From: Hoeflea sp. YIM 152468
GTDB taxonomy: Bacteria; Pseudomonadota; Alphaproteobacteria; Rhizobiales; Rhizobiaceae
Direction: 5' to 3'
NCBI RefSeq assembly: GCF_029210485.1
Contig: NZ_JARGET010000038.1
Location: 422,541 to 486,540 of the forward strand
DNA length: 64,000 bases
Part shown: positions 26,010-36,314 of the stretch, piece by piece
Numbering within the stretch: position 1 is the first letter of the stretch
Layout of the letters: each line of letters starts with the position of its first letter
Notes under the pieces: model-generated
What the model was told of the DNA's origin: nothing
What the model saw: only the letters and a program-made list of their open reading frames with translations
Databases searched by the model: none
Program-made: the position numbers and the translations under genes

Positions 26010-26660
26010 TCAGGGCATCCATTTGAGGAAATTGGCGATCAGCGCCAGACCCAGCGTCTGGCTCTTCTCGGGGTGAAACTGGGTTCCGGCCTTGTTGTCG
26101 CGTGTCACCGCAGCAGTTACCGGCCCTCCATAATCGGTCGTGGCAATCACGTCGGCAGGATCATCAGCCGACAATTGATAGGAGTGAACGAAATAGGCAT
26201 GCAGCCCATCCGGTCCGGTCGGAATGCCGTTGAACAAGGGATGCCCGGTCTTCACGTCGAGGGTGTTCCAGCCGATCTGGGGAATTTTCAACGCCGGATT
26301 CGACGGCGCGATTTCCACCACATCACCGGGAATCCAGTCAAAGCCCCGGGAGACTGATTTCTCAAGGCCGCGCGTCGACATCAGCTGCATTCCAACGCAA
26401 ATGCCGAGAAAGGGCCGCGCCTTGTCCTCGACCGCATGACGCAAGGCCGCGTTCATGCCATCAATTGCGTCCAGTCCGGCCCGGCAATCGGCATAGGCGC
26501 CGACGCCCGGCAACACCACACGATCCGCGCTGGCAACCCGATCGGCGTCGGCGCTGAGTACGATATGGGCGGAAACATCCGATTCCCGGGCAGCCCGTTC
26601 AAACGCCTTGAGCGCCGAGCGCAAATTGCCCGACCCGTAATCGACAATGACAACCTGCAT
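26010..26660 (-). CDS. hisH: Imidazole glycerol phosphate synthase glutaminase subunit
   Basis: Class I glutamine amidotransferase that supplies ammonia to HisF. 216 residues from ATG 26660, which has AAGGAT 9 bp upstream; a TTG three codons earlier is too close to that site. Catalytic triad visible: Cys88 ([11 protein letters not shown]), His196 and Glu198 (QFHPEKSQ). PGVGAY forms the oxyanion-strand region. Confidence 0.97.
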   Translation of the reverse strand: MQVVIVDYGSGNLRSALKAFERAARESDVSAHIVLSADADRVASADRVVLPGVGAYADCRAGLDAIDGMNAALRHAVEDKARPFLGICVGMQLMSTRGLEKSVSRGFDWIPGDVVEIAPSNPALKIPQIGWNTLDVKTGHPLFNGIPTGPDGLHAYFVHSYQLSADDPADVIATTDYGGPVTAAVTRDNKAGTQFHPEKSQTLGLALIANFLKWMP

Positions 26661-26665
26661 GGGAT

Positions 26666-27136
26666 TCAAATCCTTTCAACCGGCACCAGACCGATGGACC
26701 CGGTCTCCCGGCCGGTCGGCCGACCCGGTTTCAAGACGGGGGGACCGGCTCGGGCGCTTGTCTGACCTGCCTGTTCCACGGCCTGGCTTGCGTGAATTTC
26801 ATAGGCCGTCTCCGGATCGTCGGCCTCAACCACATCCACAAGCCGCCAGCCACGCCGCTGCAATGCGGCTGAACGCCAGTTGCGGCCTTCCAATGCGGTG
26901 ATTGTCGACACGGCGAGGCTGATCGCCAAGCCGGCAAACGGCTGTCCGGAACTGCCCGCCATCACGGCGGCAGACAACAAGAGCAGCGCACCGATGGCCT
27001 CCAGCCACAGCCGGCTGAACAGAAGCCAGAGGACAGGCGCGACAAAAGCCAGAGGCGCGAAGCGATCGGCAATCATGACCGAATGCTGATCGGGAATCCG
27101 TGCACCGGGACTGGCCAGGACGAGATAGGTGGTCAT
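26666..27136 (-). CDS. DUF2628 small membrane protein in his operon
   Basis: A 156-residue protein with about three hydrophobic segments (residues 25-75) preceded by [18 protein letters not shown], and a hydrophilic tail with [12 protein letters not shown]. This matches the DUF2628 family that sits between hisB and hisH in many rhizobia. No function is known; position suggests co-expression with histidine genes only. ATG 27136 is chosen over an upstream in-frame start on family similarity. Confidence 0.75.
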   Translation of the reverse strand: MTTYLVLASPGARIPDQHSVMIADRFAPLAFVAPVLWLLFSRLWLEAIGALLLLSAAVMAGSSGQPFAGLAISLAVSTITALEGRNWRSAALQRRGWRLVDVVEADDPETAYEIHASQAVEQAGQTSARAGPPVLKPGRPTGRETGSIGLVPVERI

Positions 27137-27172
27137 GACGGTTTTCTCCGATCGGTCCAACCCCGGACGGGA

Positions 27173-27781
27173 TCAGGCCAGCGAACCCTTGGTCGAGGGA
27201 ATCCGGTCCTTCTGCCGAGGGTCGACTTCGCAGGCTGTGCGCAACACGCGGGCCACCGCCTTGAAGCAGGTCTCGGCAATATGGTGATTGTTGGCGCCAT
27301 AGAGAGTGCTGACATGCAGCGTGATACCGGCATGCTGAGCCAGCGCCTGGAAGAATTCGCGCACCAGCTCCGTGTCGAAGGCACCGATCTTGGCGGCCGA
27401 AAAGGACACATCCCAGACCAGAAACGGCCGGCCGGAAATGTCGATCGCGGCCCGCGTCAGGGTTTCGTCCATGGCGAGATCGAGCGAAGCATAGCGGTTG
27501 ATCCCCTTGCGCTCGCCCAGCGCCTTGGCCAGCGCCTGGCCAATCGCAATACCGGTGTCCTCGACCGTGTGGTGATCGTCGATGTGCAGATCGCCCTTGG
27601 TCTTGATGTCCATGTCGATCAGAGAATGACGCGACAATTGCTCAAGCATGTGATCAAAAAAACCAACTCCGGTCGAAATCGACCCGGTGCCGGTGCCGTC
27701 AACTTTCACGGAGACGGAAATATCGGTCTCGTTGGTTTTACGGGAGAGAGTTGCGGTGCGCGCATTTTTGTTGGTGGCCAT
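27173..27781 (-). CDS. hisB: Imidazoleglycerol-phosphate dehydratase
   Basis: 202 residues, the monofunctional bacterial form (no HolPase domain). The Mn-binding motifs are clear: [28 protein letters not shown], and in the second repeat [16 protein letters not shown]. Removes water from IGP to give imidazole acetol phosphate. First gene of the leftward his string and divergent from hslV across 194 bp. Confidence 0.97.
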   Translation of the reverse strand: MATNKNARTATLSRKTNETDISVSVKVDGTGTGSISTGVGFFDHMLEQLSRHSLIDMDIKTKGDLHIDDHHTVEDTGIAIGQALAKALGERKGINRYASLDLAMDETLTRAAIDISGRPFLVWDVSFSAAKIGAFDTELVREFFQALAQHAGITLHVSTLYGANNHHIAETCFKAVARVLRTACEVDPRQKDRIPSTKGSLA

Positions 27782-27975
27782 CTGACGTCTCCGGACAATG
27801 CTTTTGCGCGCTCAATATCAGGCCGCAATCGAAATATCCAGAACGGCTTTGGCAGCGCAAGCATTCCCGCACTCCGGTTGGGGAACTCAGGTCGGATTTG
27901 CAATCGCTTTCGGGACACTTACATTGGATTTATCAGACTGCGGCTCGACGCGCCGCCTGCAATAAAGGATGTCCC

Positions 27976-28536
27976 ATGGCCGAGCATAATCCCTTTGGCG
28001 AAATGCACGCCACAACAATCATCACGGTGCGCAAGGGTGCGCAGGTGGTCATGGCTGGTGATGGCCAGGTCAGCCTTGGCCAGACGGTGATGAAGGGCAA
28101 TGCCCGCAAGGTCCGGCGCATCGGCAAGGACAACGATGTGATTGCCGGATTTGCCGGGGCTACGGCTGATGCCTTTACATTGCTGGAACGGCTTGAAGCC
28201 AAGCTCGAGCAATACCCCGATCAGCTGACCCGCGCCGCGGTCGAGCTTGCCAAGGACTGGCGCACCGACCGCTACCTCAGACGGCTTGAGGCGATGATGC
28301 TGGTCGCCGACCAAACCGTGACCCTGGCGATTACCGGCAATGGCGATGTGCTGGAACCCGAATACGGCACCATGGCTATCGGCTCAGGCGGCAACTTCGC
28401 CTATGCCGCAGCCCGTGCCTTGATGGACAGTGAAAGGACCGCCGAAGAGATAGCCCGGCGGGCGATGGAAATTGCCAGCGACATTTGCGTCTACACCAAC
28501 AGCAATATCGTGATCGAAACCCTTGAGCTCAAGTAA
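27976..28536 (+). CDS. hslV: HslV (ClpQ) peptidase
   Basis: Threonine-type proteolytic core of the HslUV ATP-dependent protease. 186 residues from ATG 27976, preceded by AAAGGATGTCCC. The mature N-terminal Thr is in [12 protein letters not shown] after a short propeptide. [20 protein letters not shown] and the closing [12 protein letters not shown] are family signatures. The last 14 bp overlap the GNAT gene. I looked for a heat-shock sigma-32 promoter in the 194-bp gap and saw none that is convincing. Confidence 0.96.
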   Translation: MAEHNPFGEMHATTIITVRKGAQVVMAGDGQVSLGQTVMKGNARKVRRIGKDNDVIAGFAGATADAFTLLERLEAKLEQYPDQLTRAAVELAKDWRTDRYLRRLEAMMLVADQTVTLAITGNGDVLEPEYGTMAIGSGGNFAYAAARALMDSERTAEEIARRAMEIASDICVYTNSNIVIETLELK

Positions 28537-29092
28537 GCCGGCCAGGATCGAATTCCGGCCGGTCACGGCGGATGATTTTCCCTTGCTGGAAACATGGCTG
28601 AACGCACCGCATTGGCGTGCGTGGTGGGGCGAGCCGGAGACTGAACTGGGCTATATCCGCGCCATGGTGGAAGGCCGGGACGCCACCCGCCCGTTTGTAT
28701 TTCTGGTCGACGGCAGTGCGACCGGTTACATTCAGAGTTGGTGCGTGCGTGACCAGCTCAAAGAGCCGTGGCTAAGCAAGGCACCCTGGCTGAAGCAGGT
28801 TCCCCCCAACAGCATTGGCGTTGACATGGGCATCGGCGACGCGTCGGATCTGTCGAAGGGGGTTGGTTCAGCCGTGCTGAAGGCGTTTGCCGGCCGGCTT
28901 CGCGCCCAGGGTCACGAGAACATCCTCATCGATCCCGATATCACCAACACGCGCGCCATTCGCGCCTACGAGAAAGCCGGGTTCGCGCCGCTGATTGTTT
29001 CACGTGAATCATCGGATCATGAGAATGCTGCTGTCTTGATCATGAAACTGGCGCCATCCAGCACCCAAACCAGAAGCGAGACGGCGGTATGA
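28523..29092 (+). CDS. GNAT N-acetyltransferase between hslV and hslU
   Basis: 189 residues, similar to the AAC(6')-like branch: [26 protein letters not shown] at the N-terminus, [24 protein letters not shown] as the acetyl-CoA P-loop region, and [18 protein letters not shown]. The start is probably TTG 28523, inside the hslV 3' end; the next in-frame Met would remove the N-terminal fold. Rhizobia often carry an acetyltransferase here. Substrate unknown; an aminoglycoside-type role is possible but not supported. A parS-like site lies inside this gene at 28996. Confidence 0.8.
   Translation: MSSSKPARIEFRPVTADDFPLLETWLNAPHWRAWWGEPETELGYIRAMVEGRDATRPFVFLVDGSATGYIQSWCVRDQLKEPWLSKAPWLKQVPPNSIGVDMGIGDASDLSKGVGSAVLKAFAGRLRAQGHENILIDPDITNTRAIRAYEKAGFAPLIVSRESSDHENAAVLIMKLAPSSTQTRSETAV
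28996..29011. promoter_or_regulatory. parS-like ParB site, 15/16 match, inside GNAT gene
   Basis: TGTTTCACGTGAATCA differs from the parS consensus TGTTTCACGTGAAACA at one base. It lies about 11.5 kb left of the proposed origin. Confidence 0.65.
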
Positions 29093-30252
29093 TTGATGAA
29101 GCAACACTTGATCGCGCGGTCTCCGCCGGCATCCTCGACGCCGGACAACGCGATGCCTTGCTGAGGCTGGCTCGCGACCCAGCCAAACCCCGGTTGCCTC
29201 CGGAACCAATCGCCTCGCTTTCGGTCGATGACCAGATGCGGCTGGTCGGCGGTGGCAATGACATTTTCGTCACCGTCGGCATTGTCCTGCTGTTCTCCGG
29301 AGTGCTGTTTGCGCTGCGGGCGGTGCTACCTGCAGACAGCATGCTGCTGGCGGCGTCTCTGGCCGCAGCCAGCTGGGGCGTTGCCGAGATTGTCACACGG
29401 CAGAAGCGGATGCGGCTGTCGAGCACATTGCTGGCGCTGGTGTTCAGCGCCTCCATGGCTGGCTTGCTGCTTGACTTCATTGGCACCCGGTTCGCGCTTC
29501 CCGGCGCCATCAACGCCTTTTCCCTGCTGGCGTTGCGGGGTGATGCCCTTCCGATCGGGCTGATCCTGGGTCTGGGTCTGATCGCCGCTGCTTGTGTCTA
29601 TTTCATTCGCTTCAAGGTGCCTGTTCTGGCCGCAATCGTGGCTGTGGCCGGTACCGGCCTGGCCTTTCTTGGCGCGGTGCTGATCTATCATGACCGGATG
29701 ATCAGTGGCGATATCGCCGCGCCGGGGCCCAACCAGCTCGCCGATGTTTTGTCCAGCGCGCTGGCGATTCCGCTCTTGTGCGGAATGATCATTTTCATCG
29801 TTGCGGTGTTTCTCGACCTGCGCGACAGAGACCGCCAGACGGTCTGGTCGGATTGCGCGTTCTGGCTGCATGTGATCTCGGCACCTTTGCTGGTTCATCC
29901 GCTGTTCATCCTGGCCACAGGTCAGGAGGTGTTTTCGGGCCAGATCGAGCCGGGCGTGACTGCCGGCGTTCTGCTCGGCGTGATGATGGTGGTCTTCGTG
30001 CTGGTGGCGCTCGCCATCGACCGGCGTTCGCTGCTGGCGCCGACGCTGGCCTATTTCGGTTCGGTCGGCATCTACTACCTCGTCAGTGGCGCCGCCAATA
30101 CAACCGGCATCCCGCCCTTCGCCCTGATCCTGATCACCATCGGAGCCATGGTCATCCTGTTCGGCGCCGGCTGGCAAAGGATCCGGCGCTTGATAATCGG
30201 ACCGCTTCTTCCCACATCATTCCTCGACAGACTTCCCCCGATAAAGGCTTGA
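29089..30252 (+). CDS. Multi-pass membrane protein of unknown function
   Basis: 387 residues with a soluble N-terminal segment (residues 1-55) and about ten hydrophobic helices to the end. The layout (short N-terminal helix-rich part ending [21 protein letters not shown], then many helices) resembles DUF2157-type membrane proteins, but I do not recognise it firmly. It overlaps the GNAT gene by 4 bp and ends 7 bp before hslU, so it is in the hslV-hslU transcript. No catalytic motif seen. Confidence 0.8.
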   Translation: MIDEATLDRAVSAGILDAGQRDALLRLARDPAKPRLPPEPIASLSVDDQMRLVGGGNDIFVTVGIVLLFSGVLFALRAVLPADSMLLAASLAAASWGVAEIVTRQKRMRLSSTLLALVFSASMAGLLLDFIGTRFALPGAINAFSLLALRGDALPIGLILGLGLIAAACVYFIRFKVPVLAAIVAVAGTGLAFLGAVLIYHDRMISGDIAAPGPNQLADVLSSALAIPLLCGMIIFIVAVFLDLRDRDRQTVWSDCAFWLHVISAPLLVHPLFILATGQEVFSGQIEPGVTAGVLLGVMMVVFVLVALAIDRRSLLAPTLAYFGSVGIYYLVSGAANTTGIPPFALILITIGAMVILFGAGWQRIRRLIIGPLLPTSFLDRLPPIKA

Positions 30253-30259
30253 TTCCGAC

Positions 30260-31567
30260 ATGAGCAATTTCTCCCCCCGCGAAACCGTGACCGAGCTGGA
30301 CCGGTTCATCATCGGCCAGAAGGAGGCCAAACGCGCCGTTGCGATTGCCCTGAGAAACCGCTGGCGCCGGCAGAAGCTGGAGGGTCTGCTGCGTGAGGAA
30401 GTGATGCCCAAGAACATCCTGATGATCGGGCCGACCGGTGTGGGCAAGACCGAGATCTCGCGGCGGCTGGCGCGGCTGGCTGGTGCGCCCTTCGTCAAGG
30501 TGGAAGCAACCAAATTCACCGAAGTCGGCTATGTCGGCCGCGACGTCGAACAGATCATCCGTGATCTGGTGGAAGTCGGCATCGCCCTGGTCCGCGACCG
30601 CAAGCGTGGCGAAGTCGAGGCCAAGGCAAAGCTCAATGCCGAGGAACGGGTCCTGGATGCCCTGGTCGGCAACACCGCGTCGCCCGCAACCCGCGATTCG
30701 TTTCGCAAGAAACTGCGCGACGGGCAACTCGATGACAAGGAAATCGAAATTGAAGTTGCGGACAACTCGTCAGGAATGCCGCAGTTTGAACTTCCGGGCA
30801 TGCAGGGCGGCAATGTCGGCGTTCTCAATCTTGGAGAGTTGTTCGGCAAGGCAATGGGCGGGCGCACACGCAAGATCAAGACAACGGTTCTCGAGTCTTA
30901 CGATGCGCTGATCAATGATGAATCCGACAAGCTGCTCGACATGGAACAGATTCATCAGGAGGCCCTGCTTTCGGCACAGGATGACGGCATCGTTTTCATC
31001 GACGAGATCGACAAGATCGCTTCGCGCGAGGGCGGCATGGGCGCCGGGGTTTCGCGCGAGGGCGTGCAGCGAGATTTGCTGCCGCTGGTCGAAGGCACAA
31101 CGGTGGCGACAAAATACGGTCCGGTCAAAACCGATCACATCTTGTTTATCGCTTCAGGCGCATTCCATGTGTCCAAACCCTCCGACCTGCTGCCCGAATT
31201 GCAGGGCCGTCTGCCGATCCGGGTCGAACTCAGAGCGCTCGGCAAAGACGACTTCCGCCGGATCCTGACCGAGACGGAAGCCAGTTTGATCAAGCAATAT
31301 GTAGCCTTGCTGGCCACCGAAGATGTCACTTTGGTGTTTACCGATGACGCCATCGACGCGCTGGCGGAGGTCGCCGTGCACCTCAATTCAAGCATCGAAA
31401 ACATCGGCGCGCGGCGTTTGCAGACGGTCATGGAGCGCGTTCTGGATGAGATTTCTTACACCGCGCCAGATCAGCCGGGGTCGACAATCACCATTGATTC
31501 AGACTATGTCCGGGAGCACGTTGGCGACCTCGCTCAGAATACAGACCTGTCGCGATTCATTCTCTAA
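30260..31567 (+). CDS. hslU: HslU (ClpY) unfoldase ATPase
   Basis: 435-residue AAA+ hexamer that unfolds substrates for HslV. Walker [10 protein letters not shown] at 57-65, Walker [13 protein letters not shown], an inserted I-domain with the long helical stretch in between, and the C-terminal DLSRFIL tail that docks into HslV to activate it. It follows hslV after two interposed genes on the same strand. Confidence 0.97.
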   Translation: MSNFSPRETVTELDRFIIGQKEAKRAVAIALRNRWRRQKLEGLLREEVMPKNILMIGPTGVGKTEISRRLARLAGAPFVKVEATKFTEVGYVGRDVEQIIRDLVEVGIALVRDRKRGEVEAKAKLNAEERVLDALVGNTASPATRDSFRKKLRDGQLDDKEIEIEVADNSSGMPQFELPGMQGGNVGVLNLGELFGKAMGGRTRKIKTTVLESYDALINDESDKLLDMEQIHQEALLSAQDDGIVFIDEIDKIASREGGMGAGVSREGVQRDLLPLVEGTTVATKYGPVKTDHILFIASGAFHVSKPSDLLPELQGRLPIRVELRALGKDDFRRILTETEASLIKQYVALLATEDVTLVFTDDAIDALAEVAVHLNSSIENIGARRLQTVMERVLDEISYTAPDQPGSTITIDSDYVREHVGDLAQNTDLSRFIL

Positions 31568-31655
31568 TCCGCGCGATGATGACGTGTGCTTGGTGACCTA
31601 GCTGAGGGCCTTGCCGGGCCTCAGGCCAAACATCTTTGACGCATTGGAGAGCAGA

Positions 31656-32645
31656 ATGATTGTGCCCAGTTGCAAGCCCGGTTCCGTGATAGCGATCTCG
31701 GTCGCGCTGATGCTGAGCCTCGCGCCGCTGCCACAAGCCTACTCGGCCGACCTTGTGCCTTCGGGCAACCGCAATGCACAGCAGCCTGACATCCCCGGGA
31801 CCTCGAAGCGCCGCACCCAGGCAACCAAGTCGACCTTTGTCCAAAAATACCAAAAGATTCGCGATCTGATCGTCGAGGACTCAAAGCTGCGCGGGAAAAT
31901 CCGCTCGGTTTCGGACCAATACAAGATCGATCCGATTCATATTGTCGGCGCTCTGGTGGGCGAACATACCTACAATGTCGACGCCTATGACCATCTGCAA
32001 ACCTATTACATAAAGGCAGTGTCCTATGCCGGTGAACGGTTTCGGTTTGAACATGGTGGCGAAAGCGTTGTCGATTTCGTCAAACGGCCCGAATTTGCTG
32101 CCTGTGACGAGGATTCAGGCTCGGTCAGACTCTGGACCTGTCGCGAGAACATCTGGGAAACCACGTTCCGCGACAAAAAGGTGTCCGGCACATCCTACCC
32201 TGATAACCGGTTTGGCGCGGTATTCTTCCAGCCGTTTTTTGCCGGGCAAACCTTTGGCCTGGGCCAGCTCAACCCGCTGACGGCGCTGACCCACACCGAT
32301 CGTGTCAACAAGGTATCAAGACTACGCAAGCTCAACGCCGGCAATGCTTCGGAAGTTTACAAGGCTATCATGGAGCCGGATTCCACTCTGGCTTACATGG
32401 CCGCCGTGATTGCCCAAGCCATCGACGATTACCGGGACATTGCCGGATACGATATCTCGAAAAACCCCGGCCTCACCGCGACGCTCTACAATGTCGGCAA
32501 TTCCCTGGGCCGGGCAGAAGTGCTGGCAGCGGAAAACCAAACTCGCAAAAAGCGCGGGCAGAAGCCAAAGCTTCCAGTCGAGAATTACTATGGCTGGCTG
32601 GTCAACGAGCATGAAGACGAATTGCGTGACATCATCAAGCGTTGA
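31656..32645 (+). CDS. DUF1402 secreted protein, possibly lysozyme-like
   Basis: 329 residues from ATG 31656 (GGAGAGCAGA upstream). Signal peptide about residues 1-31 ending QAYS-AD, so periplasmic. HIVGALVGEHTYNVDAYD contains a candidate catalytic Glu, and QTFGLGQLNPLTAL resembles the GLGQ motif of lytic transglycosylases. The DUF1402 family is found next to hslU in Rhizobiaceae. A cell-wall-cleaving role is inference from these two motifs. Convergent with the XRE gene. Confidence 0.78.
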   Translation: MIVPSCKPGSVIAISVALMLSLAPLPQAYSADLVPSGNRNAQQPDIPGTSKRRTQATKSTFVQKYQKIRDLIVEDSKLRGKIRSVSDQYKIDPIHIVGALVGEHTYNVDAYDHLQTYYIKAVSYAGERFRFEHGGESVVDFVKRPEFAACDEDSGSVRLWTCRENIWETTFRDKKVSGTSYPDNRFGAVFFQPFFAGQTFGLGQLNPLTALTHTDRVNKVSRLRKLNAGNASEVYKAIMEPDSTLAYMAAVIAQAIDDYRDIAGYDISKNPGLTATLYNVGNSLGRAEVLAAENQTRKKRGQKPKLPVENYYGWLVNEHEDELRDIIKR

Positions 32646-32789
32646 TTGCCAGCCAAGCGAGTGGCGGCAGGTGAGGCACGTTGTTCGGATTAAGGTGCAT
32701 CGCAATCAGACGGATTGGCGTGATGCGCTGTATCGGCTTGACATGATGGCATCGCATCGTCGCCCGGATTCCAAACGGGCGGCGCGTTG

Positions 32790-33173
32790 CTAGCTTTCGG
32801 ACTCAGGGTGATCTGGCGCGTCCCCTGTCTCGATAAGAGTGCCGATTTTCTCAAGCGTGTCGTCACTCAGACTGCCGATGGCGGCCGCCAGTTTGTTGGC
32901 TGTTTCGGTTGCTTTCGGTGAAAGGCCGGAGGTATCGATGGTTACTTTCGGGCGGGACAGGCCCGCCAGCATCTGCAATTCCTCTGCTTCATCCCAAATG
33001 ATGTTGAAATAACCAATGACGCGCTGAACGAATTCCCAGCTCGGCTCGGAGCGATTTCCGTGTTCAAGGGCAGATAGATAGGCGGGCGAAACACCAATGG
33101 CCGTGGCCATCTCGCGTTGGGTAACGCCGCGTTCGGCGCGCAGCCGGCGCACCGCCTCGCCAAAGGGCGTCAT
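32790..33173 (-). CDS. XRE-family helix-turn-helix regulator
   Basis: 127 residues. Cro/CI-type HTH at residues 5-60 (AVRRLRAERGVTQREMATA, then IGVSPAYLSALEHGNR), with a short acidic C-terminus with no known ligand domain. It begins in ATGA shared with the smr stop and is the last gene of the tim44-mltA-smr-XRE operon. Target genes unknown. Confidence 0.88.
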   Translation of the reverse strand: MTPFGEAVRRLRAERGVTQREMATAIGVSPAYLSALEHGNRSEPSWEFVQRVIGYFNIIWDEAEELQMLAGLSRPKVTIDTSGLSPKATETANKLAAAIGSLSDDTLEKIGTLIETGDAPDHPESES

Positions 33174-33721
33174 GACATTTTTCCTTTTTCCCGACGCAGG
33201 CGGATATAGAGCGCGCCCTCACCGCCATGGCCACGGGCGGCATTTTCGTGGCCGGAAATGAGGAACCGGAATTCCGGCTTGGTCAGCCATATCGGAACCT
33301 GTCGCTTGAGAGCGCCATCGCTGCCGCGCGATGCCCCTTTTCCGGTAATGACCAGAACATGCCTGAGACCCCGCTCATGGGCGCGGGCCAGAAAACCGAA
33401 AAGCAGATTGTGGGCTTCACTCAATGTCATCCCGTGCAGATCGATGCGGCCATCAATCGGCAGCCGGCCTTTCGACAATTTGCGGGTTACAGGTTTCTCG
33501 ATCGATTGGAGTTTTGGCTTGGGAAGCGGATTCGGATCGGAGGCCGCTTTGGGCGTCTGTGCCGGCTTGAGCGGCAATGGAGGCTGGGGAGAAACCGTAT
33601 TTTCCACCGCAAACCAGTCATCCTCGGGGATCTGTTTTCCCGGCAAGGCATCCACTGTTCGCGCGACCCGGGCCCAGATGATCCGGTCTTCGTGGCTGAG
33701 TTTGTTTTTATCACCGCTCAT
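33170..33721 (-). CDS. Smr-domain protein
   Basis: 183 residues from ATG 33721. A Pro/Lys-rich linker (residues 45-90) precedes a C-terminal Smr domain: RIDLHGMTLSEAH (the DLHG motif) and LVITGKGASRG (TGKG motif), then HENAARGHGGEGALYIRLRR. Stand-alone Smr domains are nucleases or RNA/DNA-binding in other bacteria. The first 11 bp overlap the mltA 3' end; the frame is open further upstream inside mltA without similarity. Confidence 0.88.
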   Translation of the reverse strand: MSGDKNKLSHEDRIIWARVARTVDALPGKQIPEDDWFAVENTVSPQPPLPLKPAQTPKAASDPNPLPKPKLQSIEKPVTRKLSKGRLPIDGRIDLHGMTLSEAHNLLFGFLARAHERGLRHVLVITGKGASRGSDGALKRQVPIWLTKPEFRFLISGHENAARGHGGEGALYIRLRREKGKMS

Positions 33722-34838
33722 GACCAGCCCGCCGCGCAAGATCCGATCCCGCCGGCGCCAACACGATGAACCGCGCCGTCGCCACGATGGATCCGGCCTT
33801 GTTGCCAGCTTCGGCACCGCAACCGGCAAACAGATCACCGCGGGCCGGCCCAACAATGGCTGTCCCGGTATCCTGAGCGATCATCAGCCGGGCGAAAGGT
33901 CTCGGGGCCGCGAAATCCGAAAGTGCGGGCGCCGAAACAAAGATCGGTGTAGCAAAACTATGAATATGCCGATCGACCGCAAGGGACCGGCCCGGCTCGA
34001 GCGGCACCTTAGCGGCTGCAACCGGGCCGAGATATTCATTGTCGACGTCGGCCTCTGCGAAGAAGATATAGGATCTGTTCTCGCGCATCAGCCGGTCGGC
34101 CCGGTCTGCATCCACCGCCAGCCAGGCTCTGATCGAAGCCATCGAGACCGAAGCCGCCGTCAACTCGCCGCGTTCAACAAGCAGCCGGCCAATCCCGGTA
34201 AAGGGATGGCCGCTCTTTGCCGAATAGGTGAGCCGTCGCGTCCGGCCGTCCTCGAAGCGCAACCTGGCACAGCCCTGCACATGGGCAAAAAACACATCAA
34301 CACGGCTGCGCGCCCAGGCGATCTCCATATCGCGGCCATCGAATGCACCGTTTTCAATGGCCTGACGGTCGGGACAGGTTTTCATGACGCCGGCATCGTC
34401 AAGCATGAAGGCATATCCCGGCGGAATGCCATCCGGCGGGTTGTCAGGATCTGGCACCTTGATCAGGTTCGCGGGCTTGCGCAGAAATGCAAACCGGTAG
34501 CCGGATTCTGATTTTTCTCGAGCCTCTACCTCCGGCTCATAATAGCCGGTTACAAGCCCTGCTCCCTGGTCCGGACAAACTTCCACCGGACGGAACCAGG
34601 TTTGGAAGAAGCGGCGTGCTTCGAGACGAGATGGATAGCCGGATTCGGGAAATTTCAGAGCCGCGGCATAGGCGGGTTCAAAATCGGCATGACTGAGGCC
34701 GAGTGAACCGGTGCGATAGGGTTTGCACTGCATCGCATGAACCGCCGATCGGCGGAAAGCGGCTAACGCGGCTGCAGGATCATCCTGCTCCCAACCAGGG
34801 AGGGCCGCGAAGTCTTCCCGCCGAAGCGACAGATCCAT
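33711..34838 (-). CDS. mltA: MltA-type lytic murein transglycosylase
   Basis: 375 residues. TGYYEPEVEA and FFAHVQGCARLRF are the MltA domain; the 3D domain at the end has MIAQDTGTAIVGPARGDLFAG, with the catalytic Asp (GPARGD) conserved. MltA cleaves peptidoglycan glycan strands to anhydromuropeptides. Oddly, the start MDLSLRREDFAALPGW has no visible signal peptide, and the ATG overlaps the tim44 stop (TAATG), leaving little room for one. Confidence 0.9.
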   Translation of the reverse strand: MDLSLRREDFAALPGWEQDDPAAALAAFRRSAVHAMQCKPYRTGSLGLSHADFEPAYAAALKFPESGYPSRLEARRFFQTWFRPVEVCPDQGAGLVTGYYEPEVEAREKSESGYRFAFLRKPANLIKVPDPDNPPDGIPPGYAFMLDDAGVMKTCPDRQAIENGAFDGRDMEIAWARSRVDVFFAHVQGCARLRFEDGRTRRLTYSAKSGHPFTGIGRLLVERGELTAASVSMASIRAWLAVDADRADRLMRENRSYIFFAEADVDNEYLGPVAAAKVPLEPGRSLAVDRHIHSFATPIFVSAPALSDFAAPRPFARLMIAQDTGTAIVGPARGDLFAGCGAEAGNKAGSIVATARFIVLAPAGSDLARRAGHER

Positions 34839-35542
34839 TACTGATCGGCTTCCGTCGCAATCAAACGCCAGTTGGGATCGCGTGATCGCGTGTCGCGGGC
34901 GAATGTCCAGACATCATTGACATCGGTCGCCTCGATGAGATCGCCTTCGATGACTTCTCCGTCCTTGTCCAAGGTCGCTGATATCAACTGGCTGATGATC
35001 CGCAGCGTGATGTTCGCCTCGGTGCCCTTCATGTCAGCCTGGATGATGCTGGCTTTCTCGATGCCGACAAAATTGGACCGCACCGTCTCGCCGCGGGCCT
35101 CGCGCTCGTCGATCGCGGCAACGAAGCCGTCATAAACTTCGCGCGAGAGAAGCCCCTTCAAGGTTTTGCGGTCGCCTTCGGCATAGGCGGACACGATCAT
35201 CTCATAGGCCATACTGCCGCCCTGGACAAATCCGGCCGGATCGAATGTGGAATCAGCCTGCATCACCTCGCGCAGCCCATTGTTGAGTTCGCTGCCCGGT
35301 TCCGCATAGGCGTCAGCGGCCGCGAAAGTGTCGCTGGCAGCAGGCTCACGACCGCGACGCGGTAGCGTGACGACCTTCGGATCGTCCAAGCCCCCAGCGT
35401 CAGGCGCCTGATCACGCCGGGCCAACCGATCCTGAGGCGGGTGTTCATGCCCGGTCCGCTTGCCAAGCACAGAGCGGAGTTGGATGAATATGATCACCGC
35501 AGCCACAAAAAAGAAGAACGTCACAAAATCAAAGGAACCCAT
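34838..35542 (-). CDS. Tim44-domain (TimA) membrane-associated protein
   Basis: 234 residues. N-terminal hydrophobic segment FDFVTFFFFVAAVIIFIQL anchors it in the membrane; residues 95-230 form the Tim44-like domain (AYEMIVSAYAEGDRKTLKGLLS, VWTFARDTRSRDPNWRL). In Caulobacter, TimA is the alphaproteobacterial relative of mitochondrial Tim44. First gene of the tim44-mltA-smr-XRE operon and divergent from fxsA. Confidence 0.9.
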   Translation of the reverse strand: MGSFDFVTFFFFVAAVIIFIQLRSVLGKRTGHEHPPQDRLARRDQAPDAGGLDDPKVVTLPRRGREPAASDTFAAADAYAEPGSELNNGLREVMQADSTFDPAGFVQGGSMAYEMIVSAYAEGDRKTLKGLLSREVYDGFVAAIDEREARGETVRSNFVGIEKASIIQADMKGTEANITLRIISQLISATLDKDGEVIEGDLIEATDVNDVWTFARDTRSRDPNWRLIATEADQ

Positions 35543-35674
35543 TCCCGCCTTCTTTCCATTTCATCATCAAGTAGGATGCATATAATGCCCTCTGACCGAT
35601 CAATCAAAGGGTCGTGTGATTCTATTTCTTGCAGCCTGTATAAATCGGGCCGCTTTGACCGCGGATAATATGAC

Positions 35675-36232
35675 ATGCGTTTTTCCCTCGTTCCTCTCAT
35701 TCTGCTGGTCATACCACTGGCAGAGATCGCTGCCTTCGTGGTTGTCGGCGGTCAAATCGGCGTTTGGGCAACGCTTGGCATGGTTCTGCTTACAGCCATC
35801 ATCGGCAGTTTTCTACTCCGCCGGCAGGGGATCGGGCTTTTCAACCGGATCAACGGGGAATTGCGGAGCAATCGCGTTCCGGGCCGCGAACTTGTGCATG
35901 GGGTGATGATTCTGGTCGCCGGCGTGTTGTTGCTGACCCCCGGTTTTGTCACCGACTCGTTCGGGTTCCTGTTGTTTGTACCGGCCGTCCGGGACCTTGT
36001 CTGGCGAAGTGTCAAGGACCGGGTTGTGGTTCAGGCCATGTCGGGCGGTTTCGGGGCCGGAACGGCGGGCTTCGGTCACCCGTCCAGCCGCGGCGCTGCC
36101 GATGACGGAGTGGTCGATCTCGACACCGATGAATATGAGCGCAATCCCAATCCATCATCGCCCTGGTCAGATGATCGCGACCGGTTAAACCGGCCGGGCC
36201 AAGGCGGCAGCACCGGCGGAGACGGGTTGTAA
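35675..36232 (+). CDS. fxsA: FxsA-family membrane protein
   Basis: 185 residues. Starts MRFSLVPLILLVIPLAEIAAF, the FxsA signature; three more hydrophobic segments follow to about residue 110, then a hydrophilic Gly/Asp-rich tail. FxsA modulates phage exclusion in E. coli, but most homologues are uncharacterised. Located between tim44 (divergent) and secB, the usual alphaproteobacterial place. Confidence 0.9.
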   Translation: MRFSLVPLILLVIPLAEIAAFVVVGGQIGVWATLGMVLLTAIIGSFLLRRQGIGLFNRINGELRSNRVPGRELVHGVMILVAGVLLLTPGFVTDSFGFLLFVPAVRDLVWRSVKDRVVVQAMSGGFGAGTAGFGHPSSRGAADDGVVDLDTDEYERNPNPSSPWSDDRDRLNRPGQGGSTGGDGL

Positions 36233-36314
36233 GCCCAGTGTCAAAATGCTAGCCCATGACCGAACTTTTTTTACCGGATAGCCGCATCGGCGGATGAAAA
36301 ACAGGGAAGACCAG

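Noticed and set aside
27782..27975. Heat-shock (RpoH) promoter for hslV
   Set aside because: No CTTGAA/CCCCAT-like pair at proper spacing; only a loose TTGCAA...TACATT, not distinct from chance.
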